Shown here: positions 1 through 6,775 of the stretch, in pieces | How the letters are laid out: each line of letters opens with the position of its first letter | Position numbering within the stretch: the stretch's first letter is position 1 | Origin: Ruminococcaceae bacterium UBA1772 | GTDB lineage: Bacteria > Bacillota > Clostridia > Oscillospirales > Acutalibacteraceae | Length of the DNA: 18,339 bases | Assembly (NCBI GenBank): GCA_002314645.1 | Contig: DCGS01000069.1 | Span: 30,589-48,927 of the forward strand | Direction: 5' to 3' | The notes under the pieces: model-generated | Database searches by the model: none | What the model was told of the DNA's origin: nothing | Seen by the model: only the letters and a program-made list of their open reading frames with translations | Translations under genes and position numbers: made by a program

Positions 1-623
1 CAGATTACTTCGAATCCAAGCATATTGAAGAGAATAACTGAAATATAAGACAAACTATCAACGTCGAAAGATGGGAGAAGTGAATCGTTTGCAAGTGGGT
101 TTGCAAAGCCGTTCTTTACTGCACCTACAATACCAAGTACACCAACAAGTACAGCAAGAAGTACTTTAATTGCTGCTGCGCCATTTAAGATCCATGCTGA
201 ATCGGCTGTTGGAGTAAATGCAATTAATGTAACAATCCAAATGAAAGCAAGTTCAATTGCAATAGATACAAATGTATTACATTCAACGCCTGCAATAAGG
301 TCGATCATTCCTGGGAAGATAACTGCAAGTGAAGCCATCCAAAGTGGGAAGTTAATCCAATAATACCAAGAAGCTCTTGCTCCCCATTTGTGACCGTAAG
401 CTTTAGTTACCCAGTCATAAAGTCCGCCGTCACCAACATATGTGGTGCCAAGTTCTGATGAAATAAGACCATATGGTAAAAGGAAGAATATGATCATAAA
501 TAGCCACCAGAAATACTGTGAATTACCGATTGCTGCAACTGGTGCTGCAGCCTCTGCTACGAATACTACGCAAATAACTGTAAGGATCGCATCTATCATA
601 CGAAACTTTTTCTTTTCTGCCAT
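1..623 (-). CDS. APC-superfamily amino-acid permease (N-terminal 207 residues, truncated by window edge)
   Basis: This is the front part of a membrane permease that probably carries an amino acid or amine across the cytoplasmic membrane. The N-terminus (MAEKKKFRMIDAIL) leads into a first helix with the small-residue stretch EAAAPVAAIGNSQ, where APC carriers have their unwound substrate-binding helix. A GGLYDWV segment, SWYYWINFPLW and further hydrophobic helices follow. The pattern resembles the glutamate/GABA-antiporter and YjeM-like part of the family, but I cannot name the substrate. The start is the ATG at 621-623, preceded at good distance by AGAAAGGAGT (631-640). The gene is divergent from a membrane LuxR regulator, which makes it a natural candidate target. 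Its 3' end lies outside the window. Confidence 0.9.
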   Translation of the reverse strand, partial: MAEKKKFRMIDAILTVICVVFVAEAAAPVAAIGNSQYFWWLFMIIFFLLPYGLISSELGTTYVGDGGLYDWVTKAYGHKWGARASWYYWINFPLWMASLAVIFPGMIDLIAGVECNTFVSIAIELAFIWIVTLIAFTPTADSAWILNGAAAIKVLLAVLVGVLGIVGAVKNGFANPLANDSLLPSFDVDSLSYISVILFNMLGFEVI

Positions 624-666
624 TCGTAACACTCCTTTCTAATAATGTTTTTGTTTTGCGATTTCC

Positions 667-691
667 GACGATATGCCTTATTCATATCGTC
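667..691. promoter_or_regulatory. Perfect 9-bp inverted repeat, 7-nt loop, upstream of the permease
   Basis: GACGATATG (667-675) and CATATCGTC (683-691) are exact reverse complements around CCTTATT. The repeat lies 44 bp upstream of the permease start. It is not followed by a U-run in the permease direction, so it does not look like a terminator. It could be an operator for the divergent LuxR-type regulator or a 5'-UTR hairpin. Two weak -10-like boxes on the minus strand (TATAAA at 718-723, TAAGAT after TGC at 695-700) lack convincing -35 partners, so I do not call a permease promoter. Confidence 0.55.
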
Positions 692-815
692 CTCATCTTA
701 GCATCAAAACACACTGGTTTATAATCAACTTGAGGATTGATTTTTGGCAAAATAAGTAGGATTTTTAGATAAACCATCTACAAATCCGTTCTAAACTCGC
801 ATAAACTCTTGTGCA

Positions 816-832
816 AATTTCACAGTGAAATT
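816..832. promoter_or_regulatory. Perfect 17-bp palindrome upstream of the LuxR-type gene
   Basis: AATTTCAC-A-GTGAAATT is fully symmetric about position 824. It sits 25 bp upstream of the proposed -35 box of the LuxR-type gene, where an activator or autoregulator could bind. GC follows it and then six T, so a weak hairpin terminator on the plus strand is an alternative reading, although no gene ends here. A second, shorter dyad, TAGAT-aaacc-ATCTA, lies at 766-780. The rest of the 624-928 gap holds no ORF that I believe. Confidence 0.5.
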
Positions 833-857
833 GCTTTTTTATTAGGTTCTATGATAA

Positions 858-886
858 TTTACAAAATAAAAAATATTTGGTAGTAT
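858..886 (+). promoter_or_regulatory. Sigma-A-type promoter of the membrane LuxR gene
   Basis: TTTACA (858-863), a 17-bp spacer and TAGTAT (881-886) match the housekeeping consensus at 5/6 and 4/6. The predicted start near 893 leaves a 5' leader of about 36 nt before the ribosome site and the ATG at 929. Confidence 0.55.
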
Positions 887-928
887 ATTTGCATATTGTT
901 TCGAAAAATAGGAAAAGGAGAGAAGAAA

Positions 929-1927
929 ATGCAGATAGCACAATTGATTTACAACATGTTACTTCTTGTTGTTTTCTTTGTTCCCATTATTCTGTCTTCA
1001 ATTTGCTACCTAAAAAACAAAAACGACATAAATTTAGCATTAATCCTTCTGTATTCTATTGTTTCTATAGATCACATTGTAATTTGTCTAACTGAATTCG
1101 TTCCTTGGTTTGCTGCAAAGTATGACAATGTGTTTATGGGCGCTCCAACTTGGAAAACTTTAACCTACCTTCTTATATTTGGAAGCATCATTTACATTTC
1201 AAAAAAAGTAATTCCAGAAGATTCTTTTACAATTCCAGGAATTCTTTTAATTATTATGGGTGTATTCCAATTATTTGTTCCAATGCTTGAAAATAGCGCA
1301 ACACAAGTATGGTTATATTATCTTCCAGCGCAGGTATATTTATTCATATTTAGCGCTTATGTTCTTAGACGACTTTATAAATTACCAAGCAGAAAGACAG
1401 ATCCTATTACAAAAATGGTATTTATATGCACAATAGTTACATTAATATTCCCTATAATTATTGCAGTAGAAGATTACATAGTCATATTTAATTTAGACAT
1501 TTATGAATCTGAAAAACTTATAATTAACAACAGAAACTTATCAGAGGATATAGAACATATTATTCTTGCTGTTATAGCTGTTGTATTTATGGCTCACATT
1601 CTTATAGGTGAAGACAAAGAAGTTGTCGTTAAAGAAGAAATGAAAAAAGACTTGCAAAAAGAAGAAGAATCTGTTATAAGTAGTGTTACTCCTTCTGAGG
1701 AAGAAAGAGATTTATCTTTAGAATTCTTCCAAAAATATCAACTAACCGAAAGAGAAATTTCAATTTTCAAACTCATGTTGGAGGATATGAGTAATCAGGA
1801 AATCAGTGAAAAACTTATGATTTCACTTGGAACAACCAAGACACATACTCATAATATTTTTGGTAAGCTTGAAGTAACAAAGCGACGCGAAGCTCGCGAA
1901 CTTTACAGAGCATATACCAAAAAATAA
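929..1927 (+). CDS. Seven-helix membrane protein with C-terminal LuxR-type HTH (332 aa)
   Basis: This is a membrane-anchored transcription regulator. I count seven hydrophobic segments, roughly at residues 5-27, 32-54, 70-90, 95-115, 122-141, 156-178 and 205-225. A charged linker rich in K and E follows (about 230-265), then a LuxR/GerE-type HTH at about 270-328 (LTEREISIFKLMLEDMSNQE, recognition region TTKTHTHNIFGKL). The start at 929 was chosen because AAAGGAGAG (914-922) sits just before it; an in-frame ATG at 896 lacks such a site. There is no receiver or kinase domain, so the membrane part is the likely sensor. Proteins of this layout occur beside transporters in anaerobic Clostridia and Coriobacteriia. 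Here the divergent neighbour is an amino-acid permease, the probable but unproven target. Confidence 0.88.
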   Translation: MQIAQLIYNMLLLVVFFVPIILSSICYLKNKNDINLALILLYSIVSIDHIVICLTEFVPWFAAKYDNVFMGAPTWKTLTYLLIFGSIIYISKKVIPEDSFTIPGILLIIMGVFQLFVPMLENSATQVWLYYLPAQVYLFIFSAYVLRRLYKLPSRKTDPITKMVFICTIVTLIFPIIIAVEDYIVIFNLDIYESEKLIINNRNLSEDIEHIILAVIAVVFMAHILIGEDKEVVVKEEMKKDLQKEEESVISSVTPSEEERDLSLEFFQKYQLTEREISIFKLMLEDMSNQEISEKLMISLGTTKTHTHNIFGKLEVTKRREARELYRAYTKK

Positions 1928-1933
1928 AAAACA

Positions 1934-1974
1934 AAAACCTTGAAATCAGTTTTCTGATTCCGAGGTTTTCTTTT
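1934..1974 (+). terminator. Rho-independent terminator after the LuxR-type gene
   Basis: AAAACCT...AATCAG pairs with CTGATT...AGGTTTT around a TTTT loop, with a small internal mismatch (TGA/CCG), followed by CTTTT. It starts seven bases after the stop codon. Confidence 0.75.
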
Positions 1975-1999
1975 AGACATTTTTTAGTTGAGGTGTATT

Positions 2000-2875
2000 A
2001 TGAAACGATTTATAAAAGAAATGATTTTTATTATTGTCGGTTGTTTTATAACCGCTTCAGGACTAGTAATGTTTACTATTCCAAACAACATTGCTCCAGG
2101 TGGATCTTCTGGTCTTGCCACATCCCTTGCAGTAATTGTTCCGATTTCAGTTGGTATTTTAACATGGATTGTCAACGTGCCAATCCTTATAGGCAGCTGG
2201 GTAATACTAGGTAAAAATGTAACTGTGAAAACATTAATTGCATCCACCGTACTAACAGGTTTTATGGAAGGGCTTGATTTAATCTTCCCTAAATTCACTG
2301 AGAATCCTTTAATGGCCGCTGTGCTTGGCGGAATACTAATAGGAATAGGAATTGGTGTTCTCTTCCTAAAAGGCTTCAGCATGGGCGGTACAGACCTTCT
2401 CAGCATTATGATTGGCAAATATCTTCCTAACATTTCTGTGGGATATATACTTATGTTGTGCGATGGAATTGTCGTAATAATTGCTGCAATTGTATTTAAA
2501 GATCTTGAGGTATTCCTATACTCAATAATTACAGTTGCAGTTGCATCAAAAGCAATTGACTTCTTTATGGAAGGAATGAACCATGCAAGGGTTATTTTCA
2601 TTATTACAAACAAAGGCAATGAAATTGCTGACAAGTTAAATTCTATAACCCAAAATGGTTGTACATTAATGTCTGGCACAGGAACTTATACTGGTGAAGG
2701 AAAAGACGTACTTATGGCAGTAGTTCATCCAAACACCACTGCAGAAACTCTTTCAGCAGCACGAGAAATTGACCCTTCCCTTTTTGCATTCATAGCTTCA
2801 GCTGCTGAAGTCCATGGAAAGGGCTTCAAATACTACAATGCAAACGCAAATAGTACAAAGGTTATTCCTCAATAA
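2000..2875 (+). CDS. YitT family membrane protein (DUF161 + DUF2179), 291 aa
   Basis: This is a member of the YitT/DUF161 family of Firmicute membrane proteins of unknown function. Five to six hydrophobic segments span about residues 8-190. The family hallmark NNIAPGGSSGLA follows the first helix, and FSMGGTDLLSIMIGKYLP is also typical. The C-terminal 90 residues (from about ARVIFIITNKG) form the soluble DUF2179 domain with the usual GTGTYTGEGKDVLM core. The ATG at 2000 is preferred over an in-frame TTG at 1988 because GAGGTG (1990-1995) lies at the right distance from it and overlaps the TTG. The length is normal for the family. The 3' end overlaps the convergent merR gene by 14 bp. No room exists for a separate promoter after the upstream terminator, so expression may depend on read-through or a promoter inside the LuxR gene. 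Confidence 0.92.
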   Translation: MKRFIKEMIFIIVGCFITASGLVMFTIPNNIAPGGSSGLATSLAVIVPISVGILTWIVNVPILIGSWVILGKNVTVKTLIASTVLTGFMEGLDLIFPKFTENPLMAAVLGGILIGIGIGVLFLKGFSMGGTDLLSIMIGKYLPNISVGYILMLCDGIVVIIAAIVFKDLEVFLYSIITVAVASKAIDFFMEGMNHARVIFIITNKGNEIADKLNSITQNGCTLMSGTGTYTGEGKDVLMAVVHPNTTAETLSAAREIDPSLFAFIASAAEVHGKGFKYYNANANSTKVIPQ

Positions 2876-3650
2876 TTCGAACTTCTATTCTAGACACACG
2901 GTCTTCAAACAGAGAAGTAGCGTGGATATCTATCCACGCTCTATCTACAAAGCGTGTGTCTATTTTTATGCCATTTTCACCTGCATATTTAACGAGCTTT
3001 TCTGCGTATTCTCTAGACTTCCAAGAGCCGCTATAGCTTATAGTTAAGTATTTACCTTTTGGCGAAACATTATCTCCATTATTTGAATACAGAATTACGC
3101 CGTTATACCCTTCTTCATTTTCTAAGTCAAAGGCGGCTGCCATTCTGTTATTTCCAATTATTCTTTCACCCTTGCTATGTAACTCAGAAACCTTTTTCAT
3201 AAGGAAATCCATTTCCTCTTCTTCAGTGAACTTAGTAAAAATAGCAAAGTATTTTCTTTCTGGATATTCAACAATTTTTATTTCATCTAGGACGAGATCG
3301 TTTACAGAGTTAAGGTCAGAAATAGTCTCTTCTACTTCATGCTTAATATCTTCTAATTTCTTTATCTTTTCATTTATGATTGCAAGTTCCTCTTCAAAGA
3401 AAGAGACGGATGATTCAAGTGTTTCGTCATCAAGATACTTCTTTATTCTGTCTACAGATATATCAAGTCTACGCATTTCTTCAATTACGTTCATGCACCA
3501 AATATCTGTGTCCATATAGAGTCTATACCCACTGTCACTTCTCTTTGGAACAATGAGGCCTTTTTCTTCATAATATCGTATTGAGTCAGCACCAATATGG
3601 TAAAGCTTAGATATTTGACCAATGGTATAGTACTTCTTCTCCTCTTGCAT
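2862..3650 (-). CDS. MerR-family regulator with C-terminal effector-binding-like domain (262 aa)
   Basis: This is a DNA-binding activator/repressor. The winged HTH spans residues 7-75: YYTIGQISKLYHIGADSIRY, then YYEEKGLIVPKRSDSGYRLY, the standard MerR signature. A long dimerisation coiled coil follows (about 83-118, rich in E, K, I and L). Then comes a domain of about 140 residues opening with EIKIVEYPERKYFAIF, like the GyrI-type effector-binding domains of BmrR/BltR-type regulators. There is no CxxC metal-binding tail, so a small organic ligand is likelier than a metal. The ATG at 3650 follows GAGAGGATGG. An ATG ten bases upstream is out of frame. The two NhaC genes directly upstream both carry MerR-type promoter dyads, so they are its probable targets. 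Its own promoter lacks the dyad. The 3' end overlaps yitT tail-to-tail. Confidence 0.92.
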   Translation of the reverse strand: MQEEKKYYTIGQISKLYHIGADSIRYYEEKGLIVPKRSDSGYRLYMDTDIWCMNVIEEMRRLDISVDRIKKYLDDETLESSVSFFEEELAIINEKIKKLEDIKHEVEETISDLNSVNDLVLDEIKIVEYPERKYFAIFTKFTEEEEMDFLMKKVSELHSKGERIIGNNRMAAAFDLENEEGYNGVILYSNNGDNVSPKGKYLTISYSGSWKSREYAEKLVKYAGENGIKIDTRFVDRAWIDIHATSLFEDRVSRIEVRIIEE

Positions 3651-3681
3651 AATTATCCATCCTCTCAAAAAACCTAAGAAA

Positions 3682-3710
3682 ATTATATAAAAATGGTCGA
3701 AAAAAAGCAA
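3682..3710 (-). promoter_or_regulatory. Promoter of the merR gene
   Basis: On the minus strand TTGCTT (3710-3705), a 17-bp spacer and a perfect TATAAT (3687-3682) lie ahead of the merR start. The spacing is normal and I see no dyad like those before the NhaC genes, which suggests constitutive expression. Confidence 0.6.
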
Positions 3711-3711
3711 C

Positions 3712-3740
3712 AAGACGGGTTCCAATATGAAACCCGTCTT
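3712..3740 (-). terminator. Terminator hairpin after the first NhaC gene
   Basis: AAGACGGGTT and AACCCGTCTT form a perfect 10-bp stem around a 9-nt loop, four bases past the nhaC stop. On the minus strand the T-run (3706-3701) comes only after GTTGC, so termination may be partial. On the plus strand the stem is followed by TTAATT. Confidence 0.65.
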
Positions 3741-3744
3741 TTAA

Positions 3745-5127
3745 TTAACCCTTAATTTTCTTTTTAATGGTTACTCCATAACCAAGCATTACCGTAAGAA
3801 CAGGAACTATAAATCCAAAGAATGCGTATGGAGCATATTGTGTGGCGCTGACTCCTAAAATAGTCATACAGTAAATACCACATGTGTTCCATGGAATAAG
3901 TGGAGATGTTACTGCACCGCCGCCAAGGAGGATTGCACCAAGTGATACTCTTTCATATCCTCTTTTGTCGTATTCATCGCCATACATTTGACCTGGCATT
4001 GAAATACCAAGATATTGGTCTGGGAGAATAACATTCATAAATATACCTGAAAGAACTGTAACAGTACTCATACCGCCATATGTTCTTACACCAGTAAGAA
4101 TAGGATTTACAAGAGCATCCATCTGCTTTGTTTCTTTCATTATTCCACCGAATGCCATAGCAATGATAATAATGGAAATGGAATCAAGCATTTCCTCCAT
4201 TCCACCAGCAGAAAGAAGCTTGTCTATCATTTCATTTCCAGTCTGGCTAACATATCCTGAATAAGCAAATGAAATCATTTCACCAATTGAAACACCTTGA
4301 TAAAGAATTGCTTCAATCATACCTGCAAGGCTTCCCGCGAGCATAGCTGGCAAAGCTGGTAATTTAAGAGCAATACATACAACCATTACAATAAGAGGAA
4401 TAAGAGTGAGTGGAGAAATATGGAAACCAGCTGCAATACTTGAAAGTAAAGGTTTAATACTTGCCTGTACTTCCTCTCCGCTTCCTGTTGCATATTTCAT
4501 ACCAACAACAGCGTACATAACAAGAGCAATTACACCACCTATTATTGCACCTGGAAGTATTCGTTTTGCTATTTTAAATACATCTACATTAACTACAGCA
4601 GATGTTAAATTTGTTGCATCTGATAAAGGAGAAACTATTTCACCCATGTAAGCACCAGAAATAATTGTACCAGCAACAAGAGGAGCAGGTATTTGAAGTG
4701 CCACACCAATGCCCATAAATGCAATTCCTATAGTTCCAACTGTTCCCCAGGAACCAATTGCACATGCTACAAGAAGACAAATTAACATTGTAGCAGGAAG
4801 GAAAATTGAAGGTGACACTATTTTAAGTCCGTAATAAATAAGTGTAGGCACCGTTCCGCTTGCAATCCAAGAGCCAACAAGCATACCAATAAGCATAAGA
4901 ATTAATATGGCTTCAAGTGAATTAGTAATACCGTCAATCATTCCCTTTAAAATGTCTTCCCAAGTATAACCAATCCAAATTGCTACAAGACCCGCTATCA
5001 TACATCCAAAAACAAGTGGAATTTGTGGGCTTGCACCGAATTTTACAATTGAAACAAACATTATTATTACCATTGGAATAATAGTAACAAGTGAATGATA
5101 AAGACGTGTTTCTTTTGTCTTTTCCAT
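3745..5127 (-). CDS. nhaC: NhaC-type Na+/H+ antiporter (460 aa)
   Basis: This is a secondary transporter of the NhaC family, which exchanges external H+ for internal Na+ or, in some members, swaps organic anions (MleN-like). About eleven to twelve hydrophobic helices fill the chain. Family landmarks are SWIASGTVPTLIYYGL (about 86-101) and the polar intramembrane segment YMGEIVSPLSDATNLTSA (about 160-177), which matches the SPLSDTTN hallmark of NhaC. The C-terminal half has the corresponding PLIPWNTCG segment. The ATG at 5127 is chosen because AGAGGGG lies seven bases before it; an upstream in-frame ATG at 5163 lies upstream of the probable transcription start. A MerR-type promoter precedes the gene and a MerR gene follows it. 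The ion or substrate cannot be read from the sequence. Confidence 0.9.
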   Translation of the reverse strand: MEKTKETRLYHSLVTIIPMVIIMFVSIVKFGASPQIPLVFGCMIAGLVAIWIGYTWEDILKGMIDGITNSLEAILILMLIGMLVGSWIASGTVPTLIYYGLKIVSPSIFLPATMLICLLVACAIGSWGTVGTIGIAFMGIGVALQIPAPLVAGTIISGAYMGEIVSPLSDATNLTSAVVNVDVFKIAKRILPGAIIGGVIALVMYAVVGMKYATGSGEEVQASIKPLLSSIAAGFHISPLTLIPLIVMVVCIALKLPALPAMLAGSLAGMIEAILYQGVSIGEMISFAYSGYVSQTGNEMIDKLLSAGGMEEMLDSISIIIIAMAFGGIMKETKQMDALVNPILTGVRTYGGMSTVTVLSGIFMNVILPDQYLGISMPGQMYGDEYDKRGYERVSLGAILLGGGAVTSPLIPWNTCGIYCMTILGVSATQYAPYAFFGFIVPVLTVMLGYGVTIKKKIKG

Positions 5128-5171
5128 TTTATTTCCCCTCTTACTTTTAAATAGTATTATCATTTGAGAAA

Positions 5172-5202
5172 AGAATAAACCCTAGTATAATCCCAAAGTC
5201 AA
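5172..5202 (-). promoter_or_regulatory. MerR-type promoter/operator of the first NhaC gene
   Basis: Read on the minus strand, TTGACT (5202-5197), a 19-bp spacer and TATTCT (5177-5172) have the long spacing that is diagnostic of MerR-activated promoters. The spacer carries the dyad ACCCTAGTAT-A-ATCCCAAAGT (plus 5179-5199, 6 of 10 pairs). The same block, with ACCCTAGTA, CCAA and GTCAAC identical, recurs before the second NhaC gene. Confidence 0.7.
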
Positions 5203-5215
5203 CCTAAAACAATAA

Positions 5216-5251
5216 AAAAGAGTGAAAGTGCCGTAACACCTTCACTCTTTT
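5216..5251 (-). terminator. Rho-independent terminator after the second NhaC gene
   Basis: A 15-bp stem with a single G-U pair (5216-5230 with 5237-5251) closes a 6-nt loop and is followed on the minus strand by further T residues. It starts about 20 bases past the stop codon and separates the two NhaC units, so each depends on its own promoter. Confidence 0.9.
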
Positions 5252-5270
5252 AATAAACTTTCTATAAACC

Positions 5271-6629
5271 TTAGGTCATAATTGTTCCACAAACGCCAAG
5301 TGCAATACATGTTAAAACAGATGTAAGAATTACATATGGAATTTGTGTTAAGTTATGATCCATAACGTCAATCTTTGATGATTCAGCTGCAAGCATTGTT
5401 GCGTCTGCAAAGAAGCAAGCGTGTGAACCGAATGTACCACCTGACATAATAGCTGCAATTGTAAGTGGAATATTTGCTGTCATTGCAGATGCAAGTGGAA
5501 GAATGATTGGAACAACAATTGTTGAACTACCCCAAATTGAACCTGTAGCAAATGTAAGAGCTGCCATTACAAGGAATACAATGATTGGATAGAACTGTGG
5601 GAATGGGAAGCTCTTAATTGAAGAAAGAACAAAATCTGTAAGACCCATTTCACCTGAAACACCAGCAACCATGAATGCTGCAAGAAGAGCACCAATTGTT
5701 GGAACGATGTCACAGAAGCCCTTAACCATGAGTGTACTCCACTCAGAAATTGTCATTACCTTACGAGGTACATACATAAAGAGACATACAACAAGTGCAA
5801 CAATTACACCAACAAGGATGTCTGAAATGAATGTGAATGCAATAAGAACAATCATAGGAATGATGAAGTCAAGGATGTTTCCATCTTCAGCTGTATCTTC
5901 AACTGCTTTGTTCTTTGCAATGTTTTCTTCTGTCTGCTCATAAGTAAAGCCAGTAGTCTTTGTACGCTCATAAGCTTTCTTCATTCTGCCAACCTTTGGC
6001 ATAATTCCTAAAGCAAAGAGAATTACGAAGAGAACTGTAATCCATGCATAGAAGTTGTATGGAATGAGATGAATGAACATTGATCTACCAGATGAATATC
6101 CAAGTTCTTGAACTGCTGGCTGATCCATGAAGAGTGCAATGTAGAATGCAGCCCATGTTGAGAATGGAAGCATCATACAAATTGGAGTACCAGTTGAGTC
6201 AAGCATATAAGCAAGAGCTTCTCTTGGAACCTTTCTTTCATCACATACTGGACGCATGCAAGTACCAACTGTAAGCATGTTGAGATAGTCATCTACGAAG
6301 ATGATTGCACCAAGAAGTACTGTAACAAGAAGAGATGTTCTCTCACTCTTGCAGAGCTTGTATGTAATCTTTGAAAATCCTGCTGTACCTTTTGCTTTTG
6401 TAAGAACAGCAATAAGACCACCAAATAAACCACATACGAGGAAAATCCACTGATTGTCTGCAGCTGTCTCCTGAAGAAGACGAACCCACTGGTTAAGGAA
6501 GTCACCTTTGTAAGCAAGAATACAGCCTACAAAAGAACCAAGAATAAGACATTCAAATGGTTTCTTAGTAACGATTGCACCAACTACAGCAAGTAGTACT
6601 GGTACAAGACAAAGAGCACCTAGAGCCAT
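5271..6629 (-). CDS. Second NhaC-family antiporter, different subfamily (452 aa)
   Basis: This is a multi-helix secondary transporter of the wider NhaC/COG1757 family, clearly diverged from the NhaC downstream. Landmarks are GAIIFVDDYLNMLTVGTCMRPVCD (about 107-130) with the acidic pair D113-D114 in the membrane, and AYMLDSTGTPICMMLPFSTWA (about 140-160). The second half has FATGSIWGSSTIVVP and the segment GSHACFFADATMLAAESS. A hydrophilic loop at about residues 220-250 (TEENIAKNKAVEDTAEDG) separates the two halves. Members are annotated as Na+/H+ antiporters, and some move amino acids or amines. The substrate is unknown here. The ATG at 6629 follows TAGGAGGATAATT, a strong ribosome site. A MerR-type promoter matching that of the other NhaC lies upstream, so the two genes are probably co-regulated. 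Confidence 0.88.
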   Translation of the reverse strand: MALGALCLVPVLLAVVGAIVTKKPFECLILGSFVGCILAYKGDFLNQWVRLLQETAADNQWIFLVCGLFGGLIAVLTKAKGTAGFSKITYKLCKSERTSLLVTVLLGAIIFVDDYLNMLTVGTCMRPVCDERKVPREALAYMLDSTGTPICMMLPFSTWAAFYIALFMDQPAVQELGYSSGRSMFIHLIPYNFYAWITVLFVILFALGIMPKVGRMKKAYERTKTTGFTYEQTEENIAKNKAVEDTAEDGNILDFIIPMIVLIAFTFISDILVGVIVALVVCLFMYVPRKVMTISEWSTLMVKGFCDIVPTIGALLAAFMVAGVSGEMGLTDFVLSSIKSFPFPQFYPIIVFLVMAALTFATGSIWGSSTIVVPIILPLASAMTANIPLTIAAIMSGGTFGSHACFFADATMLAAESSKIDVMDHNLTQIPYVILTSVLTCIALGVCGTIMT

Positions 6630-6703
6630 AATTATCCTCCTATATTGGGTATTAACCCTTTTTCAAATAAAAACCTTGTCAATAGATTAATATTCTATAA
6701 TAT

Positions 6704-6734
6704 AAATTAAACCCTAGTACTGTACCAAGGTCAA
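6704..6734 (-). promoter_or_regulatory. MerR-type promoter/operator of the second NhaC gene
   Basis: On the minus strand TTGACC (6734-6729), a 19-bp spacer and a weak -10 TAATTT (6709-6704) are seen. The dyad ACCCTAGTAC-T-GTACCAAGGT (plus 6711-6731) matches in 8 of 10 pairs and is the better copy of the element also present at 5179-5199. The 6630-6775 gap holds nothing else that I can name. No clear terminator for comFC is visible in it. Confidence 0.7.
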
Positions 6735-6775
6735 CAAAAAACAAACAATTCTACAATATTCAACGAATAACTATA

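Noticed and set aside
442..642. Small plus-strand open frame in the permease region
   Set aside because: It is antisense to the permease coding frame, with no ribosome site and no recognisable content.
718..723. TATAAA on the minus strand as the permease -10
   Set aside because: No acceptable -35 box occurs at 16-18 bp; the nearest TTGCCA is 21 bp away.
810..824. TGTGC-AAATT-TCACA, resembling a CRP/FNR-type site
   Set aside because: The spacer is 5 instead of 6 bases and one half-site is imperfect. The stronger symmetry is the 17-bp palindrome at 816-832, reported instead.
896..928. N-terminal extension of the LuxR-type protein from an ATG at 896
   Set aside because: No ribosome site precedes 896, whereas the AAAGGAGAG site lies directly before the ATG at 929; the extension would also add a charged stretch ahead of the first helix.
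1984..2679. Long open frame opposite the YitT gene (minus strand)
   Set aside because: It is a Pro/Ile-rich shadow of the YitT coding frame with no ribosome site or family features, while YitT on the plus strand has clear family motifs.
3172..3519. Ser-rich plus-strand frame opposite merR
   Set aside because: Low-complexity antisense shadow of the coiled-coil-coding part of merR.
6711..6731. Similarity of the NhaC operator core (TAGTACTGTAC) to TAGTACAG repeats before putP
   Set aside because: Only about seven bases agree and the putP promoter has a 17-bp spacer, not the MerR-type 19 bp, so a shared regulator is not supported.
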